From Tubiluchus corallicola (lineage: Eukaryota > Priapulida > Priapulimorpha > Priapulimorphida > Tubiluchidae): a stretch of 26,848 bases of DNA. A model generated the notes under the pieces. That model did no database searches. It was not told the DNA's origin and saw nothing but the letters and a program-made list of their open reading frames with translations. This document shows, in pieces, positions 21,601-26,582 of this stretch (position 1 is its first letter; the number at the start of each line of letters is the position of its first letter). The position numbers were made by a program, and so were the translations under genes. The stretch covers positions 1 to 26,848 of the forward strand of contig JAQGDQ010001493.1 of assembly GCA_030141605.1 (NCBI GenBank). The letters run 5' to 3'.

Positions 21601-23725
21601 CGAATCACAACATGATGTAATTACATCAGTGTACGTACATTTGTACATTGTGTACATACATTTTTGGTTCCTCCACTATCTGTCTATTTTTCAGTGTCCA
21701 CTTCTTCAACTAATAAGCTGTCAGGCTAATTGTTGTAAGCGTAATGTGTTTCTCAGTGTGTGTCTGTGCACGTCTGTGTATTGTCAAACATGACAACTTC
21801 AACATTTTGGTGGATGACAGGTAGTGATCGGTGTGAAGAAGCTGTCAGGCTAATTGTTGTAAGCATAATGTGTTTCTCAGTGTGTGTCTGTGCACGTCTG
21901 TGTATTGTCAAACATGACAACTTCAACATTTTGGTGGATGACAGGTAGTGATCGGTGTGAAGAAGCTGTCAGGCTAATTGTTGTAAGCATAATGTGTTTC
22001 TCAGTGTGTGTCTGTGCACGTCTGTGTATTGTCAAACATGACAACTTCAACATTTTGGTGGATGACAGGTAGTGATCGGTGTGAAGAAGCTGTCAGGCTA
22101 ATTGTTGTAAGCATAATGTGTTTCTCAGTGTGTGTCTGTGCACGTCTGTGTATTGTCAAACATGACAACTTCAACATTTTGGTGGATGACAGGTAGTGAT
22201 CGGTGTGAAGAAGCTGTCAGGCTAATTGTTGTAAGCATAATGTGTTTCTCAGCGTGTGTCTGTGCACGTCTGTGTATTGTCAAACATGACAACTTCAACA
22301 TTTTGGTGGATGGCAGGTAGTGATCGGTGTGAAGAAGCTGTCAGGCTAATTGTTGTAAGCATAATGTGTTTCTCAGTGTGTGTCTGTGCACGTCTGTGTA
22401 TTGTCAAACATGACAACTTCAACATTTTGGTGGATGGCAGGTAGTGATCTGTGTGAGGATTTAGTTTCTTACTGTCATCCATGGCACACACTGGCTTTAT
22501 ACGATTCACTTTAAATTTTCAGATTATTTCCATTACGTTTTTTTCCTTTCACTGTCTGGGACAATCTAACAAGCCCTGCTTTTTGATTGCCCGCAACACA
22601 TTTACATTGTTTGAGACTTTTCCTGTGCAGAAACAATAAAAACTCATTTGTATTATGTTCATTGTAGGCCCTTTCACTATATATTGTACACGAAACTATT
22701 TTAAATGTGTAATAAATGACCACCCCATCTCTACATACTTTACATAATTTGTTGTATTTGCATTATAAATATTATATTAGAGATAAATAAACCTTTGAAT
22801 TGAATCGACTTGAACTGCATCGCATGATTAGTGAGAAATTGAACCTCTTATGAAATTAAATTGCTCCTCAATAAATTTCTCTAAAGGCTGTAAAGATAAT
22901 AACGGTTATCCAATATTGCCGAATTGTAACTGTGGATTTCGATGCGAGTCTGTTGAACACTTTTTGTTGCACTGCCTATTGTATCAACTAGCTAGGGTTG
23001 TTATGTTTGATATATTAAATGAAATACTTCTGCCCGAAAACCTCAATATAGCTGCCTTAGGAACTAATGATCTGTTGAAGTTGTTATTATTCGGAAAAGA
23101 TTAAATTAACTATGTTGCTAACTGTAAAATATTCCAATGCATACATGACTTTATATTACGTACTAAACACTTCCAGTAGTTTCTATCTGATATAAAATGC
23201 ATCAGTCTTAAATAATCGATAAAATGCATCAGTCTTAAATAATCGATAAAATGTATCAGTCTTAAATAATCGTACATTAATATTTTCTAACCACCATTTT
23301 CTACTAATGTCTAATGTAATCTTGTAGTAAAACTTGTCAGCTTGTGTAGTTATAGTCTATTCTTACTGTAAATGTTCTTGTAAATAGTGTATAAAGTCTG
23401 TTGTGGTGAGGATGCTAAATCATGTTGTTCAAACTGTCTGATCCAATCCTAAATAAATTGTTTGAAGTAACTAATAAATTACGATAAATGTGTAAAAGTT
23501 ATTGTTCAGATTCTATAGTGCATCTGGAACATTAAAAAGCAATCATTCTTTCTTCAACTTTCTTTATGAATTTTTAATTCTCTGCTGCAGACGGACATGC
23601 AGGAAGTGTTGGACACTCAGATAAGGACACGCATGAACGAGTCAGGCGAAGAAGACATGACGGTTTCAGAAGCGACCACTCCGTCCACCCCCAGGGGCAT
23701 TTTCAAGATCTTCAGGAGGACCTAG
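314..23725 (+). CDS. BICDL1-like: BICD family-like cargo adaptor (BICDR/BICDL-like), C-terminal 497 codons, ten exons, 5' end outside window
   Basis: Joining exons 314-343, 903-1019, 2065-2211, 13949-14143, 14736-14933, 16257-16463, 18009-18209, 20414-20556, 21455-21575 and 23591-23725 gives an uninterrupted frame ending in TAG. All introns are GT-AG; all are phase 0 except the one between exons 8 and 9. Blocks follow vertebrate BICDL1/2 order: QNQRLxEQL, LSDKKxELExRL, an AYxxVRxLCxxL segment followed by an acidic Ser-rich stretch and LxxLIxxxxD, then MxxLxSQLLxAIQQK near the C-terminus, and a short basic tail (GIFKIFRR). Family knowledge: BICDR proteins are coiled-coil adaptors linking dynein-dynactin, and in vertebrates Rab6 and KIF1C, to secretory vesicles. 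The N-terminal dynein-binding region is not in the window and must lie to the left. Whether this is closer to BICDL1 or BICDL2 cannot be judged; one invertebrate orthologue of both is likely. Start and promoter are not visible. Length of the exon 7 contribution is uncertain. Confidence 0.93.
410..785. repeat. GA-rich microsatellite
   Basis: About 370 bp of GAGA with interspersed GTGTGTGAGG and GGGG motifs, nearly pure purine on the + strand. Low-complexity frames (Arg/Glu, Ser/Leu) are artefacts. Intronic, between exons 1 and 2. Confidence 0.95.
903..1019 (+). CDS. BICDR exon 2 of window
   Basis: 39 codons, phase 0 at both ends, beginning AIRQEQALSVQLCALRES. The acceptor has a long T-rich tract then CTGCAG (ending at 902); the donor is GAG|GTAGGC. 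The QLCALRE stretch corresponds to the QVHALKDE block of vertebrate BICDL, which follows the NQRL block in the same order. Charged and helical, consistent with a continuous coiled coil. Confidence 0.9.
1020..2064. other. Intron between exons 2 and 3
   Basis: Unique AT-rich intron DNA; no repeat, RNA gene or coding segment recognised. One minus-strand 62-codon frame at 1522-1710 looks like chance. Confidence 0.6.
2065..2211 (+). CDS. BICDR exon 3 of window
   Basis: 49 codons, phase 0. The sequence starts VNLLSDKKSELENRLHHIED and continues as an uninterrupted heptad-like coiled coil to KDQT. The LSDKKxELExRL block aligns with LSDRKRELEHRL in vertebrate BICDL1 and is among the best family markers in the window. 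Acceptor TTCTGATTGTAG ends at 2064; donor ACA|GTAAGA follows. The next intron is by far the longest (11.7 kb) and is filled with repeats. Confidence 0.93.
2212..4269. other. Intron between exons 3 and 4, first part
   Basis: Mostly unique sequence with a short AT dinucleotide run near 2600, a duplicated TAGGGTGTTxGGTCCT at about 2330-2360, and the two dispersed-repeat copies listed separately. Confidence 0.55.
3405..3765 (+). repeat. Two diverged direct copies of a dispersed repeat
   Basis: Copies at about 3412-3565 and 3612-3765 share TTCCTTGATTTTAGGCTTTT and the following CAGACCTTGGTCGGAAAAAC; a partial third copy (CAGCTAGGGGATCCGGAAGA) is at about 18600. Probably an unclassified interspersed element. 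Confidence 0.65.
4270..4960 (+). repeat. 73-bp tandem array, about nine copies
   Basis: Marked by GACATTGTTTTTTCTTTAG, repeated every 72-73 bp (one interval about 94 bp through an internal partial duplication). Each unit pairs GGGTCTG with CAGACCC around a 9-nt loop, so single strands can form hairpins. The T tract followed by TTTAGGTGCAG resembles a splice acceptor. Lies in the intron between exons 3 and 4. Confidence 0.9.
5391..5785. mobile_element. hAT-type MITE, 395 bp
   Basis: Perfect 15-bp terminal inverted repeats TAGGGGTGAGCATTC, flanked by an identical 8-bp target duplication GTAGTTTG (5383-5390 and 5786-5793). The 8-bp duplication and the (C/T)AGGGGTG ends are typical of hAT elements. 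Interior has many GAATTCGAA-type motifs and no transposase frame, so it is non-autonomous. Confidence 0.88.
5794..7594. other. Intron between exons 3 and 4, middle part
   Basis: 1.8 kb of AT-rich DNA without recognised element or exon; several 60-90 codon frames lack splice support or family resemblance. Confidence 0.5.
7595..7800 (-). mobile_element. Possible retroelement 3' UTR
   Basis: On the minus strand GGGCTTATGTAACAAGCC leads through AT-rich sequence to AATAAATAAACAAATAAAT, an arrangement common in LINE 3' ends. No coding part seen. Confidence 0.3.
8190..8830 (-). pseudogene. 5'-truncated LINE (CR1/Jockey-like) 3' end
   Basis: The minus-strand frame 8818-8378 reads NNILSSMGHSRNDIVAKTL, LPILLYGFEIWG, then KIFGFRQNESVKLL. 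This is the post-catalytic C-terminal region of non-LTR reverse transcriptases (NxILSxxG, LPxLLYGxExW, RKIFxFxxxESVxxL). A 3' UTR follows, with AATAAA and an ATA-rich tail ending about 8190. Truncation at about 8830 is typical LINE 5' loss. The remaining frame is open, suggesting a fairly recent insertion. Confidence 0.8.
9263..9745. mobile_element. pogo/Tigger-like MITE, about 480 bp, degenerate
   Basis: Left end TA|CAGTCAACCTCGTATATAAG; right end, reversed, carries TCAACCTTGGGTATAAGG. CAGTCxAACCTCG ends next to TA are typical of the pogo branch of Tc1/mariner. GTCCCTTATATCCGA motifs recur inside in both orientations. No transposase frame; the right tip is eroded. Confidence 0.6.
9846..9915 (-). 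ncRNA. tRNA-like sequence, probable SINE head or tRNA pseudogene
   Basis: The reverse complement has an A-box-like TGGCCGTGTGGTCTAAGGC, an anticodon-loop-like CTTATAA in an imperfect stem, and a B-box-like GTGGTTCAAATCTTA. The acceptor stem needs a bulge and the T stem has wobble pairs, so a working tRNA is unlikely. Confidence 0.45.
10145..10222 (-). ncRNA. Second tRNA-like SINE head
   Basis: The reverse complement carries ATGCGAAGTGGTTTTGTAAG (A-box-like) and CCTTGGTTCAAACCCAGG, a close B-box match. It ends about 20 bp before the 61-bp array. Confidence 0.4.
10241..11523 (+). repeat. 61-bp tandem array, about 21 copies
   Basis: Unit begins TTTTACACCCACTGCAGAG and includes AATGGGTAAATTTGGGTG; two copies carry one extra base. 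Variants group (CTGCAG or CTGAAG; GAGCCACTTT or GAGTAACTTT). ACACCCACTGCAG resembles an acceptor and ATGG|GTAAAT a donor. Lies in the intron between exons 3 and 4. Confidence 0.95.
11893..13948 (+). repeat. Minisatellite of about 135 15-bp units, each a miniature 3' splice site
   Basis: Unit GATATTGTGATTTCA, with common variants GATGTTGTGATTTCA and GATGCTGTGATTTCA, and TTTTAG in place of TTTCAG. Nearly every unit gives (T)GTGATTTCAG|AT, with a TGAT resembling a branch-site core 21 nt before the next AG. The last unit is the acceptor of exon 4, whose first bases ATATTG equal the unit. 15 bp is five codons, which makes long low-complexity frames (CDFRY, DIVIS; EITIS on the other strand); these are artefacts. 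In the frame of exon 4 almost every unit reads ATA TTG TGA, a stop. Larger blocks are duplicated inside the array. Confidence 0.95.
13949..14143 (+). CDS. BICDR exon 4 of window, acceptor formed by the last unit of the 15-bp array
   Basis: 65 codons, phase 0: ILQQEARLQEACESNSHLQE and on, first half coiled coil, second half Ser/Pro-rich and probably disordered (SFETSPSLYSEIRSVSGSRP). Continues the homology directly from exon 3, so no exon is missing between them. The acceptor TGTGATTCCAG (ending 13948) is the terminal, slightly changed unit of the upstream tandem array. The exon frame has TGA at 13940-13942, so 13949 is the only phase-0 start I can find. Donor AAG|GTAGGA follows 14143. Confidence 0.9.
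14195..14551 (+). pseudogene. LINE reverse transcriptase C-terminal fragment
   Basis: Contains RRRLRWIGHMLRLPDD (14300 onward), the widespread RRLRWxGHxLRMPD motif at the C-terminus of non-LTR endonuclease/RT proteins, preceded by a GIRWPKKISNKDLYEKI-like block in another frame. A TGA replaces the expected codon after AKKPAG, then LTYLDFAQKDL follows; terminal TGA at 14549-14551. It lies within the intron between exons 4 and 5 in sense orientation. Confidence 0.8.
14736..14933 (+). CDS. BICDR exon 5 of window, acidic linker
   Basis: 66 codons, phase 0, from TNPQSSRLSRPEFRP to QENYE. Rich in Asp/Glu, Ser and Met (MEEDIECDGEDEF), low in heptad character, so probably a flexible linker between coiled-coil segments. 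The acceptor CTTTCACATTTCAG ends at 14735; the donor GAG|GTAACC is weaker than its neighbours. This linker is less conserved than the flanking coiled coils; membership rests on frame, phase and splice sites. Confidence 0.85.
14934..15696. other. Intron between exons 5 and 6, unique part
   Basis: About 760 bp without recognised feature before the 32/33-bp array begins. Confidence 0.5.
15697..16165 (+). repeat. 32/33-bp tandem array, 14 copies
   Basis: Unit TTATGATGAGGTTAAAGC then TTTCTGGCTAGGTCC. Copies 2-7 alternate 32-bp GAGG units with 33-bp GACG units, a 65-bp dimer; later copies are mostly 33-bp GAGG. Ends about 90 bp before exon 6. Confidence 0.93.
16257..16463 (+). CDS. BICDR exon 6 of window, last 72 nt tandemly duplicated downstream
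   Basis: 69 codons, phase 0. LKEEISAAYKHVRNLCEYL matches the QLxEAYxxVRxLCxxL block of vertebrate BICDL; a Ser/Asp-rich segment (SDSGIGEGSNSDDSEAD) and LHELETLIHDTF follow, as in the family. Acceptor is a T tract then ATTAG ending at 16256; donor AAG|GTAAGC follows 16463. The final 72 nt plus 36 nt of intron form the unit of a ten-copy array, this exon being copy 1. The second donor (after 16571) would also keep the frame (105-codon exon); donor 3 would not, because copy 2 has a TAG. Confidence 0.93.
16392..17471 (+). repeat. Ten-copy 108-bp tandem array of exon 6 end plus donor
   Basis: Copies start at 16392, 16500, 16608, 16716, 16824, 16932, 17040, 17148, 17256 and 17364, with no indels. 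Each unit has 72 nt of exon 6 end, the donor and 36 nt of intron. The donor is GTAAGC in nine copies and GCAAGC in copy 9. All ten keep an AG (TTTCAG, TTTTAG, TTCTAG or TTCCAG) 24 nt after the exon end. From that AG to the next donor is 84 nt, 28 codons, phase 0. Copies beyond the first change the exon portion (KLRGM to KLQGV or KYQGV). Confidence 0.95.
17549..17648 (+). repeat. Short 24-bp direct repeats and strong acceptor before the 51-bp array
   Basis: A 24-bp unit containing GAACGTATGTAGAGTAAT is present about three times, decaying into GTAGAGTAAATTTCTTTTAG. The final TTTCTTTTAG at 17639-17648 is a good acceptor, and the sequence after it is open in phase 0 through to the exon 7 donor. 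Confidence 0.7.
17672..18026 (+). repeat. Seven-copy 51-bp array spanning the exon 7 acceptor
   Basis: Each unit has a T-rich tract, an AG and the first 18 exon-like bases. The AG ends at 17702, 17753, 17804, 17855, 17906 and 18008; the sixth site (17957) has CAA instead of CAG, a synonymous change that removes that acceptor. The array has no stop in the exon frame and would encode CLSSLQYLSLQHKKEEQ repeats. It could be coding, a choice of alternative acceptors, or intronic. Confidence 0.93.
18009..18209 (+). CDS. BICDR exon 7 of window, with uncertain 5' end
   Basis: 67 codons in the minimal model, phase 0: HKKEEQEIEDDVSEHPTR, then coiled coil (KHMHDELTDLRKELKERK) to LTDR and donor AGG|GTGAGT. 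The acceptor TTTGTCTTTGCAG ends at 18008, but six upstream copies of the same junction lie 51 bp apart and all are open in this frame. A good acceptor TTTCTTTTAG at 17648 would give a longer 187-codon exon (17649-18209) containing seven copies of a 17-residue repeat. Sequence alone does not tell which start is used. Confidence 0.85.
18743..19994 (+). repeat. 69/70-bp tandem array, about 18 copies
   Basis: Unit begins ACTCCACTGGTGTTTGGA and ends TTAGTTATAAATCTGC. Units with ATTCCTG are 70 bp and those with ATTCTG 69 bp. Runs of 69-bp units open a 23-residue repeat frame, an artefact. Intronic, between exons 7 and 8. Confidence 0.93.
19995..20180 (+). repeat. Decayed CATTAATAGTTAGTTG-type repeats beside the 69/70-bp array
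   Basis: Four or five diverged copies of a motif like CATTAATAGTTAGTTGT followed by T/A-rich sequence; similar motifs occur on the other side at about 18505-18560. They look like older repeats into which, or from which, the young array grew. Confidence 0.55.
20414..20556 (+). CDS. BICDR exon 8 of window
   Basis: 47 codons plus two bases: LSEQQQNISRLQLEKDRLMD onward, coiled coil. Acceptor ATCATTTTCAG ends at 20413; donor AAAA|GTGAGT follows 20556. It leaves two bases (AA) completed by the first base of exon 9 to a Lys codon, the only non-phase-0 junction seen in this gene. Confidence 0.92.
20985..21075 (+). repeat. Short imperfect repeats of ATTATGTAGTACATCTCGAG
   Basis: Four to five imperfect copies of about 22 bp in the intron between exons 8 and 9. 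Confidence 0.7.
21455..21575 (+). CDS. BICDR exon 9 of window, conserved C-terminal coiled coil
   Basis: Encodes YNELEKDHVKLRLDMV, then LDSQLLEAIQQKVALSREI and EDWE. This is the most diagnostic part of the gene: vertebrate BICDL1 has MDMxSLNSQLLDAIQQKLNLSQQLEAW at the same place. In the BICD family the C-terminal coiled coil is the cargo (Rab6) binding region. Acceptor is a strong pyrimidine tract then CTCAG (ending 21454); donor GAG|GTAAAG. Confidence 0.96.
21716..22459 (+). repeat. 124-bp tandem array, exactly six copies
   Basis: Copies start at 21716, 21840, 21964, 22088, 22212 and 22336 with only a few substitutions, so the array is young. Each unit holds GTGTTTCTCAG|TG and GACAG|GTAGTG (GGCAG in the last two), acceptor- and donor-like, 64 nt apart. 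The repeated 62-codon frames are artefacts. Intronic, between exons 9 and 10. Confidence 0.95.
22560..22805 (+). mobile_element. Possible 3' tail of another LINE
   Basis: Ends AGATAAATAAACCTTTGAATTGAATCGA; an ATAAA signal followed by TTGAA repeats is a common tail of non-LTR elements. No coding part recognised. Directly precedes the fragment at 22850. Confidence 0.35.
22850..23179 (+). pseudogene. LINE reverse transcriptase extreme C-terminus
   Basis: CNCGFRCESVEHFLLHCLLY has the CxC...ExxxHxLxxC pattern seen at the end of many CR1/Jockey-like proteins. LLLFGKD then a TAA (23102-23104), after which the frame resumes as INYVANCKIFQCIHDFI and LRTKHF before TAG, the usual ending of such elements. 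One in-frame stop and loss of the catalytic region make it a dead fragment. AT-rich tail with AATAAATT up to about 23480. Confidence 0.75.
23192..23272 (+). repeat. 27-bp tandem repeat, three copies
   Basis: Three copies beginning ATAAAATGCATCAGTC and ending AAATAATCG, one with a C-to-T change. Lies in the tail of the LINE fragment. Confidence 0.85.
23591..23725 (+). CDS. BICDR last exon with stop
   Basis: 44 codons and TAG. TDMQEVLDTQIRTRM continues the homology (vertebrate DDMHRVIDRQL); an acidic stretch and a Thr/Pro-rich piece (TTPSTPRG) follow, ending in basic-hydrophobic FKIFRRT, comparable with the FFRK-type ending of vertebrate BICDL1. The acceptor CTCTGCTGCAG ends at 23590. No canonical AATAAA was seen within several hundred bases of the stop, so the polyadenylation site is unknown; the 3' UTR may include the GA tract at 24045-24347. 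Confidence 0.95.
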   Translation, partial: TDMQEVLDTQIRTRMNESGEEDMTVSEATTPSTPRGIFKIFRRT

Positions 23726-24044
23726 ACCTTTGTTTGCATCAACAATCATTTCTTCAAAGACATCTCCTAGTCAACAATTTTGCAGTGCTGCACAAACATT
23801 TGTAGTCCGGTCAATCCAAAGGAAGGATTAGGCGTAGTCCAAAAGGATGACAGATTTTGGAAGTGAATACCAGATTTATTCATGCCACGTGTTCTTTTCA
23901 AGAAAGATATTTTAGACACACACGTATGAAAAGCAAATGTACATCCGTCCAACAAAGTTTGGGATGTTTGTAACCAAACACCAAAGCCGCAGGGCGAAAA
24001 AGTTATTTTAGATATGCAGATATAGTATATAAGCAAAGAGAGTA
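23726..24044 (+). other. Probable start of BICDR 3' UTR
   Basis: Follows the TAG directly. No further exon, no AATAAA, and no recognised element before the GA tract. Confidence 0.45.
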
Positions 24045-24088
24045 TGAGAGGTGAGAGAGAGAGAGGGAGAGAGAGAAAGGGAGCGGGA

Positions 24089-24127
<39 letters not shown>

Positions 24128-24347
24128 AGTGGGAGTGAGAGAGAGCGGGAGAGAGAAAGGGAGCGGGAGAGAGTGAGAGGGAAAGAGTGAGAGTGAGAGG
24201 GAGAGAGTGAGTGAGAGAGAGGAGTGAGAGAGACCGACCGAGTGAGAGAGAAACCGAGTGAGAGAGAGTGAGTGAGAGAGAGTGAGTGAGAGAGTGAGAG
24301 AGAGTGAGTGAGAGAGAGAGAGAGAGAGGGAGAAAGAGAGAGTGAGT
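24045..24347. repeat. GA-rich microsatellite downstream of the adaptor gene
   Basis: About 300 bp of GAGAGAG and GAGTGAGT repeats, + strand purine-rich, starting about 320 bp after the BICDR stop. It may lie in the 3' UTR. Confidence 0.95.
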
Positions 24348-24596
24348 GTTTCACACTTTATGTAACAACAATATGAGTAGGTTTTTCATCCAGGTTAAGT
24401 ACATATTGGTGTAACTGATGTTTGTTCTGTGATATCATCTTCCGTCTTCACTTTCTAATGTTGTACATTTCTAAGACGGAAACTCAATCTACTCGTAGCA
24501 AGTTTCTGTGCGAAAACGACAACTGCATTAACTAAGAGCTGGACTGCGGATGCTGTCGCTTCCGTAGTTCACAAAATTACCACTAGGGGCACTCGC

Positions 24597-24965
24597 TTGC
24601 AATATTTAGACTGTCTTGAGTGCTGTATTGTGGAGATAAATAGTATAGCAAGAATATGTACGTTAATCCGTCCGAGATATAACGATATGAAGCAATACTT
24701 TCATAACTACAACTTAGTAGTAGACGACATCATTTCATTTTATAATGCACAACCATTTACTACGACGTTATGTGATAGTTCGCAAATAAATAATGTAATG
24801 TTCTATATTTGTATTGCAAATTGTTGTAAATATAATAAAACTTTGTCCAGGGTTGTGCGGAAAAACTGTGTAATGATTTTTGCTGATCAAATACAAAAAC
24901 CATTTTGCTTGCACAACCGCGGTGGTTGTAAAAAAAAGAATAGAATAAGAGACGCAAGACAATGA
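24597..24965 (+). other. Unrecognised 122-codon open frame
   Basis: Open from ATG to TGA with several Cys and a basic C-terminus (GGCKKKNRIRD). No family recognised, no clear splice sites, and the region is AT-rich intergenic DNA next to repeats. Could be a transposon remnant or chance. Confidence 0.12.
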
Positions 24966-25167
24966 TCATCATTCATATGATGTATTTATTAAAAGTGATG
25001 TAATTTACATAAATTGTCATGCGATAAGAGAATTAATCTGTACTTTATACAGAAGTATAATGCCCGAAAATACTCAAAGAAATTAAAATTGACGTTATAC
25101 GTACATTATGATTAAAGTTAACAAGCAAGAAACGACTAAAACTGTTGAGCAATTTCTAATCATAATA

Positions 25168-25426
25168 ATGGTTGCACCCGCACAAGCGCAGTAATTTCTC
25201 ACAATGGCTGCACAAGCGCAGTAATTTCTCACAATGGCCACACAAGCGCAGTAATTTCTCACAATGGCCGCATCCGCACAAGCGCAGTAATTTCTCACAA
25301 TGGCCACACCCGCACAAGCGCAGTAATTTCTCACAATGGTTGCACCCGCACAAGCGCAGTAATTTCTCACAATGGTTGCACCCGCACAAGCGCAGTAATT
25401 TCGCAGAATGACTAGCTCATGGCACC
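25168..25426 (+). repeat. Left arm: 30/36-bp tandem array of inverted-repeat structure
   Basis: Seven units of CACAAGCGCAGTAATTTC plus TCACAATGG and a variable 6-bp insert (CACCCG, CATCCG or absent), ending in GCAGAATGACTAGCTCATGG at the inner side. Its inner 37 bp are the exact reverse complement of the inner end of the array at 26583. Frames such as HKRSNFSQW are artefacts of unit lengths divisible by three. Confidence 0.93.
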
Positions 25427-25754
25427 AGCTCAATATGTCAGGAGTGGCCCGTACTAGACGTTTTTGAGACAATTAGACGATTGATTCTACATTACAGTGA
25501 GTCTAATGCACGGTGCCTACTGTAGTAACTTAGTTTCGATAAATACGTTGAACTGGCAAATTCGTACCGACGTCTCCCCACTTTTGTCCGGCAAACCGAG
25601 ATACGAGTGTAATAACTTTCTGTTGTTATTTTTTGTTGAAACACATAGCTGTCAGCTAGCAGGCAGTCAGACTACCACCAACCATGTGTCTCTGATATTG
25701 TGAGATTTTGCTTAAAAATCTATTGCGTCTCTAACACTTCCGATTGTCTTACAG

Positions 25755-25902
25755 AAAAGAAGATTATCCAGAAATTCATAGACTGTTTCCTCGCGCCGAG
25801 ATTAAGTACGTAGAGGGCGCCGGTCACTGGGTGCATTACGATAAGCCGCAGGAGCTACTCCATCTTCTGACGGAATTTCTCAACAAACCAAGCAGTCTGT
25901 AA
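25755..25902 (+). CDS. ABHD11-like: ABHD11-like alpha/beta hydrolase, last exon only
   Basis: After acceptor TTGTCTTACAG the first base completes a split codon, then 48 codons and TAA: KEDYPEIHRLFPRAEI, then KYVEGAGHWVHYDKPQELL and a helical end. The pattern PEIxRLFPRAxxxxxxxAGHWxHxDxPQ is the C-terminus of ABHD11; the His of AGHW is the catalytic-triad His. Family knowledge: ABHD11 is a mitochondrial serine hydrolase supporting lipoylated 2-oxoglutarate dehydrogenase. The nucleophile (GHSMGG) and oxyanion-hole exons were not found between the adaptor stop and this exon. The exon is bracketed by inverted tandem arrays. It is either the real last exon of a gene whose other exons I failed to see, or a captured or duplicated fragment. 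The exon itself shows no frameshift or stop. Confidence 0.88.
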
Positions 25903-26389
25903 CTTGGCGTGTGATCAGGGTGGATTTCGCACGAGGCACGCTAAGTTTGCTGCTGTTGCATGGGAGGAATTGGTTTTTACGGTTGTTAACACTGTGAGTT
26001 TTTAGCTAGAAGTGTAAGCTGCATGTAGTTCCAAGGTAAAATCTGTGATAATCGTTACTATTAAGTAACAAACCCATTAACGTCAGCCAATCACAAATGA
26101 CACATTTTTTGTTCGTATCAAAAGTGATTTTTTTTACTACGTAGTTGCAGAACGGAGCAATGTTATGCTTTGCCAGCTTATCGCCCATTGATGCTATATT
26201 GGCTTCGGGTTTCTGTGCGATTGTCCTAAATGATCTGTGAATGATTCATTAGTCATTAGCATTGTTCTGAGCTGCGCATAAACTATTTAACTGAACACAT
26301 AATTTGTTAATTCGAGGTAAAATTTGTTTCGTTTTCTGAACGATTTTGTGTCGAAAAGATGTACTGAATCAAAAAATAATATGGAGAGA

Positions 26390-26441
26390 GATCTTATTAA
26401 CGTGTTGGCAGCCACGATCTTATTAACGTGTTGGCAGCCAT
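26390..26441 (+). repeat. 26-bp tandem duplication
   Basis: GATCTTATTAACGTGTTGGC plus AGCCA(C/T), two adjacent copies, between the ABHD11 exon and the right inverted arm. Confidence 0.8.
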
Positions 26442-26582
26442 ATCGGCACCGCTTTTGATTTTTCCAGTGCACAATATGAAATGCACCGTCCGGGCACGTG
26501 AAATTTACTCGCGTCTAAATTTTAACGCTTCTTGTTGCAGTTTAATGTTCAGCGTGTTGCAGTCTTATTTGAAATGAGGTTC

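Noticed and set aside
21760-22444. Repeated 62-codon frames in the 124-bp array
   Set aside because: Same frame restarted in each copy; unit length not divisible by three; no homology.
25172-25411. HPHKRSNFSQW repeat frame and its counterpart on the other strand near 26598-26843
   Set aside because: Units of 30 and 36 bp keep any frame open; best explained as non-coding arms of an inverted repeat.
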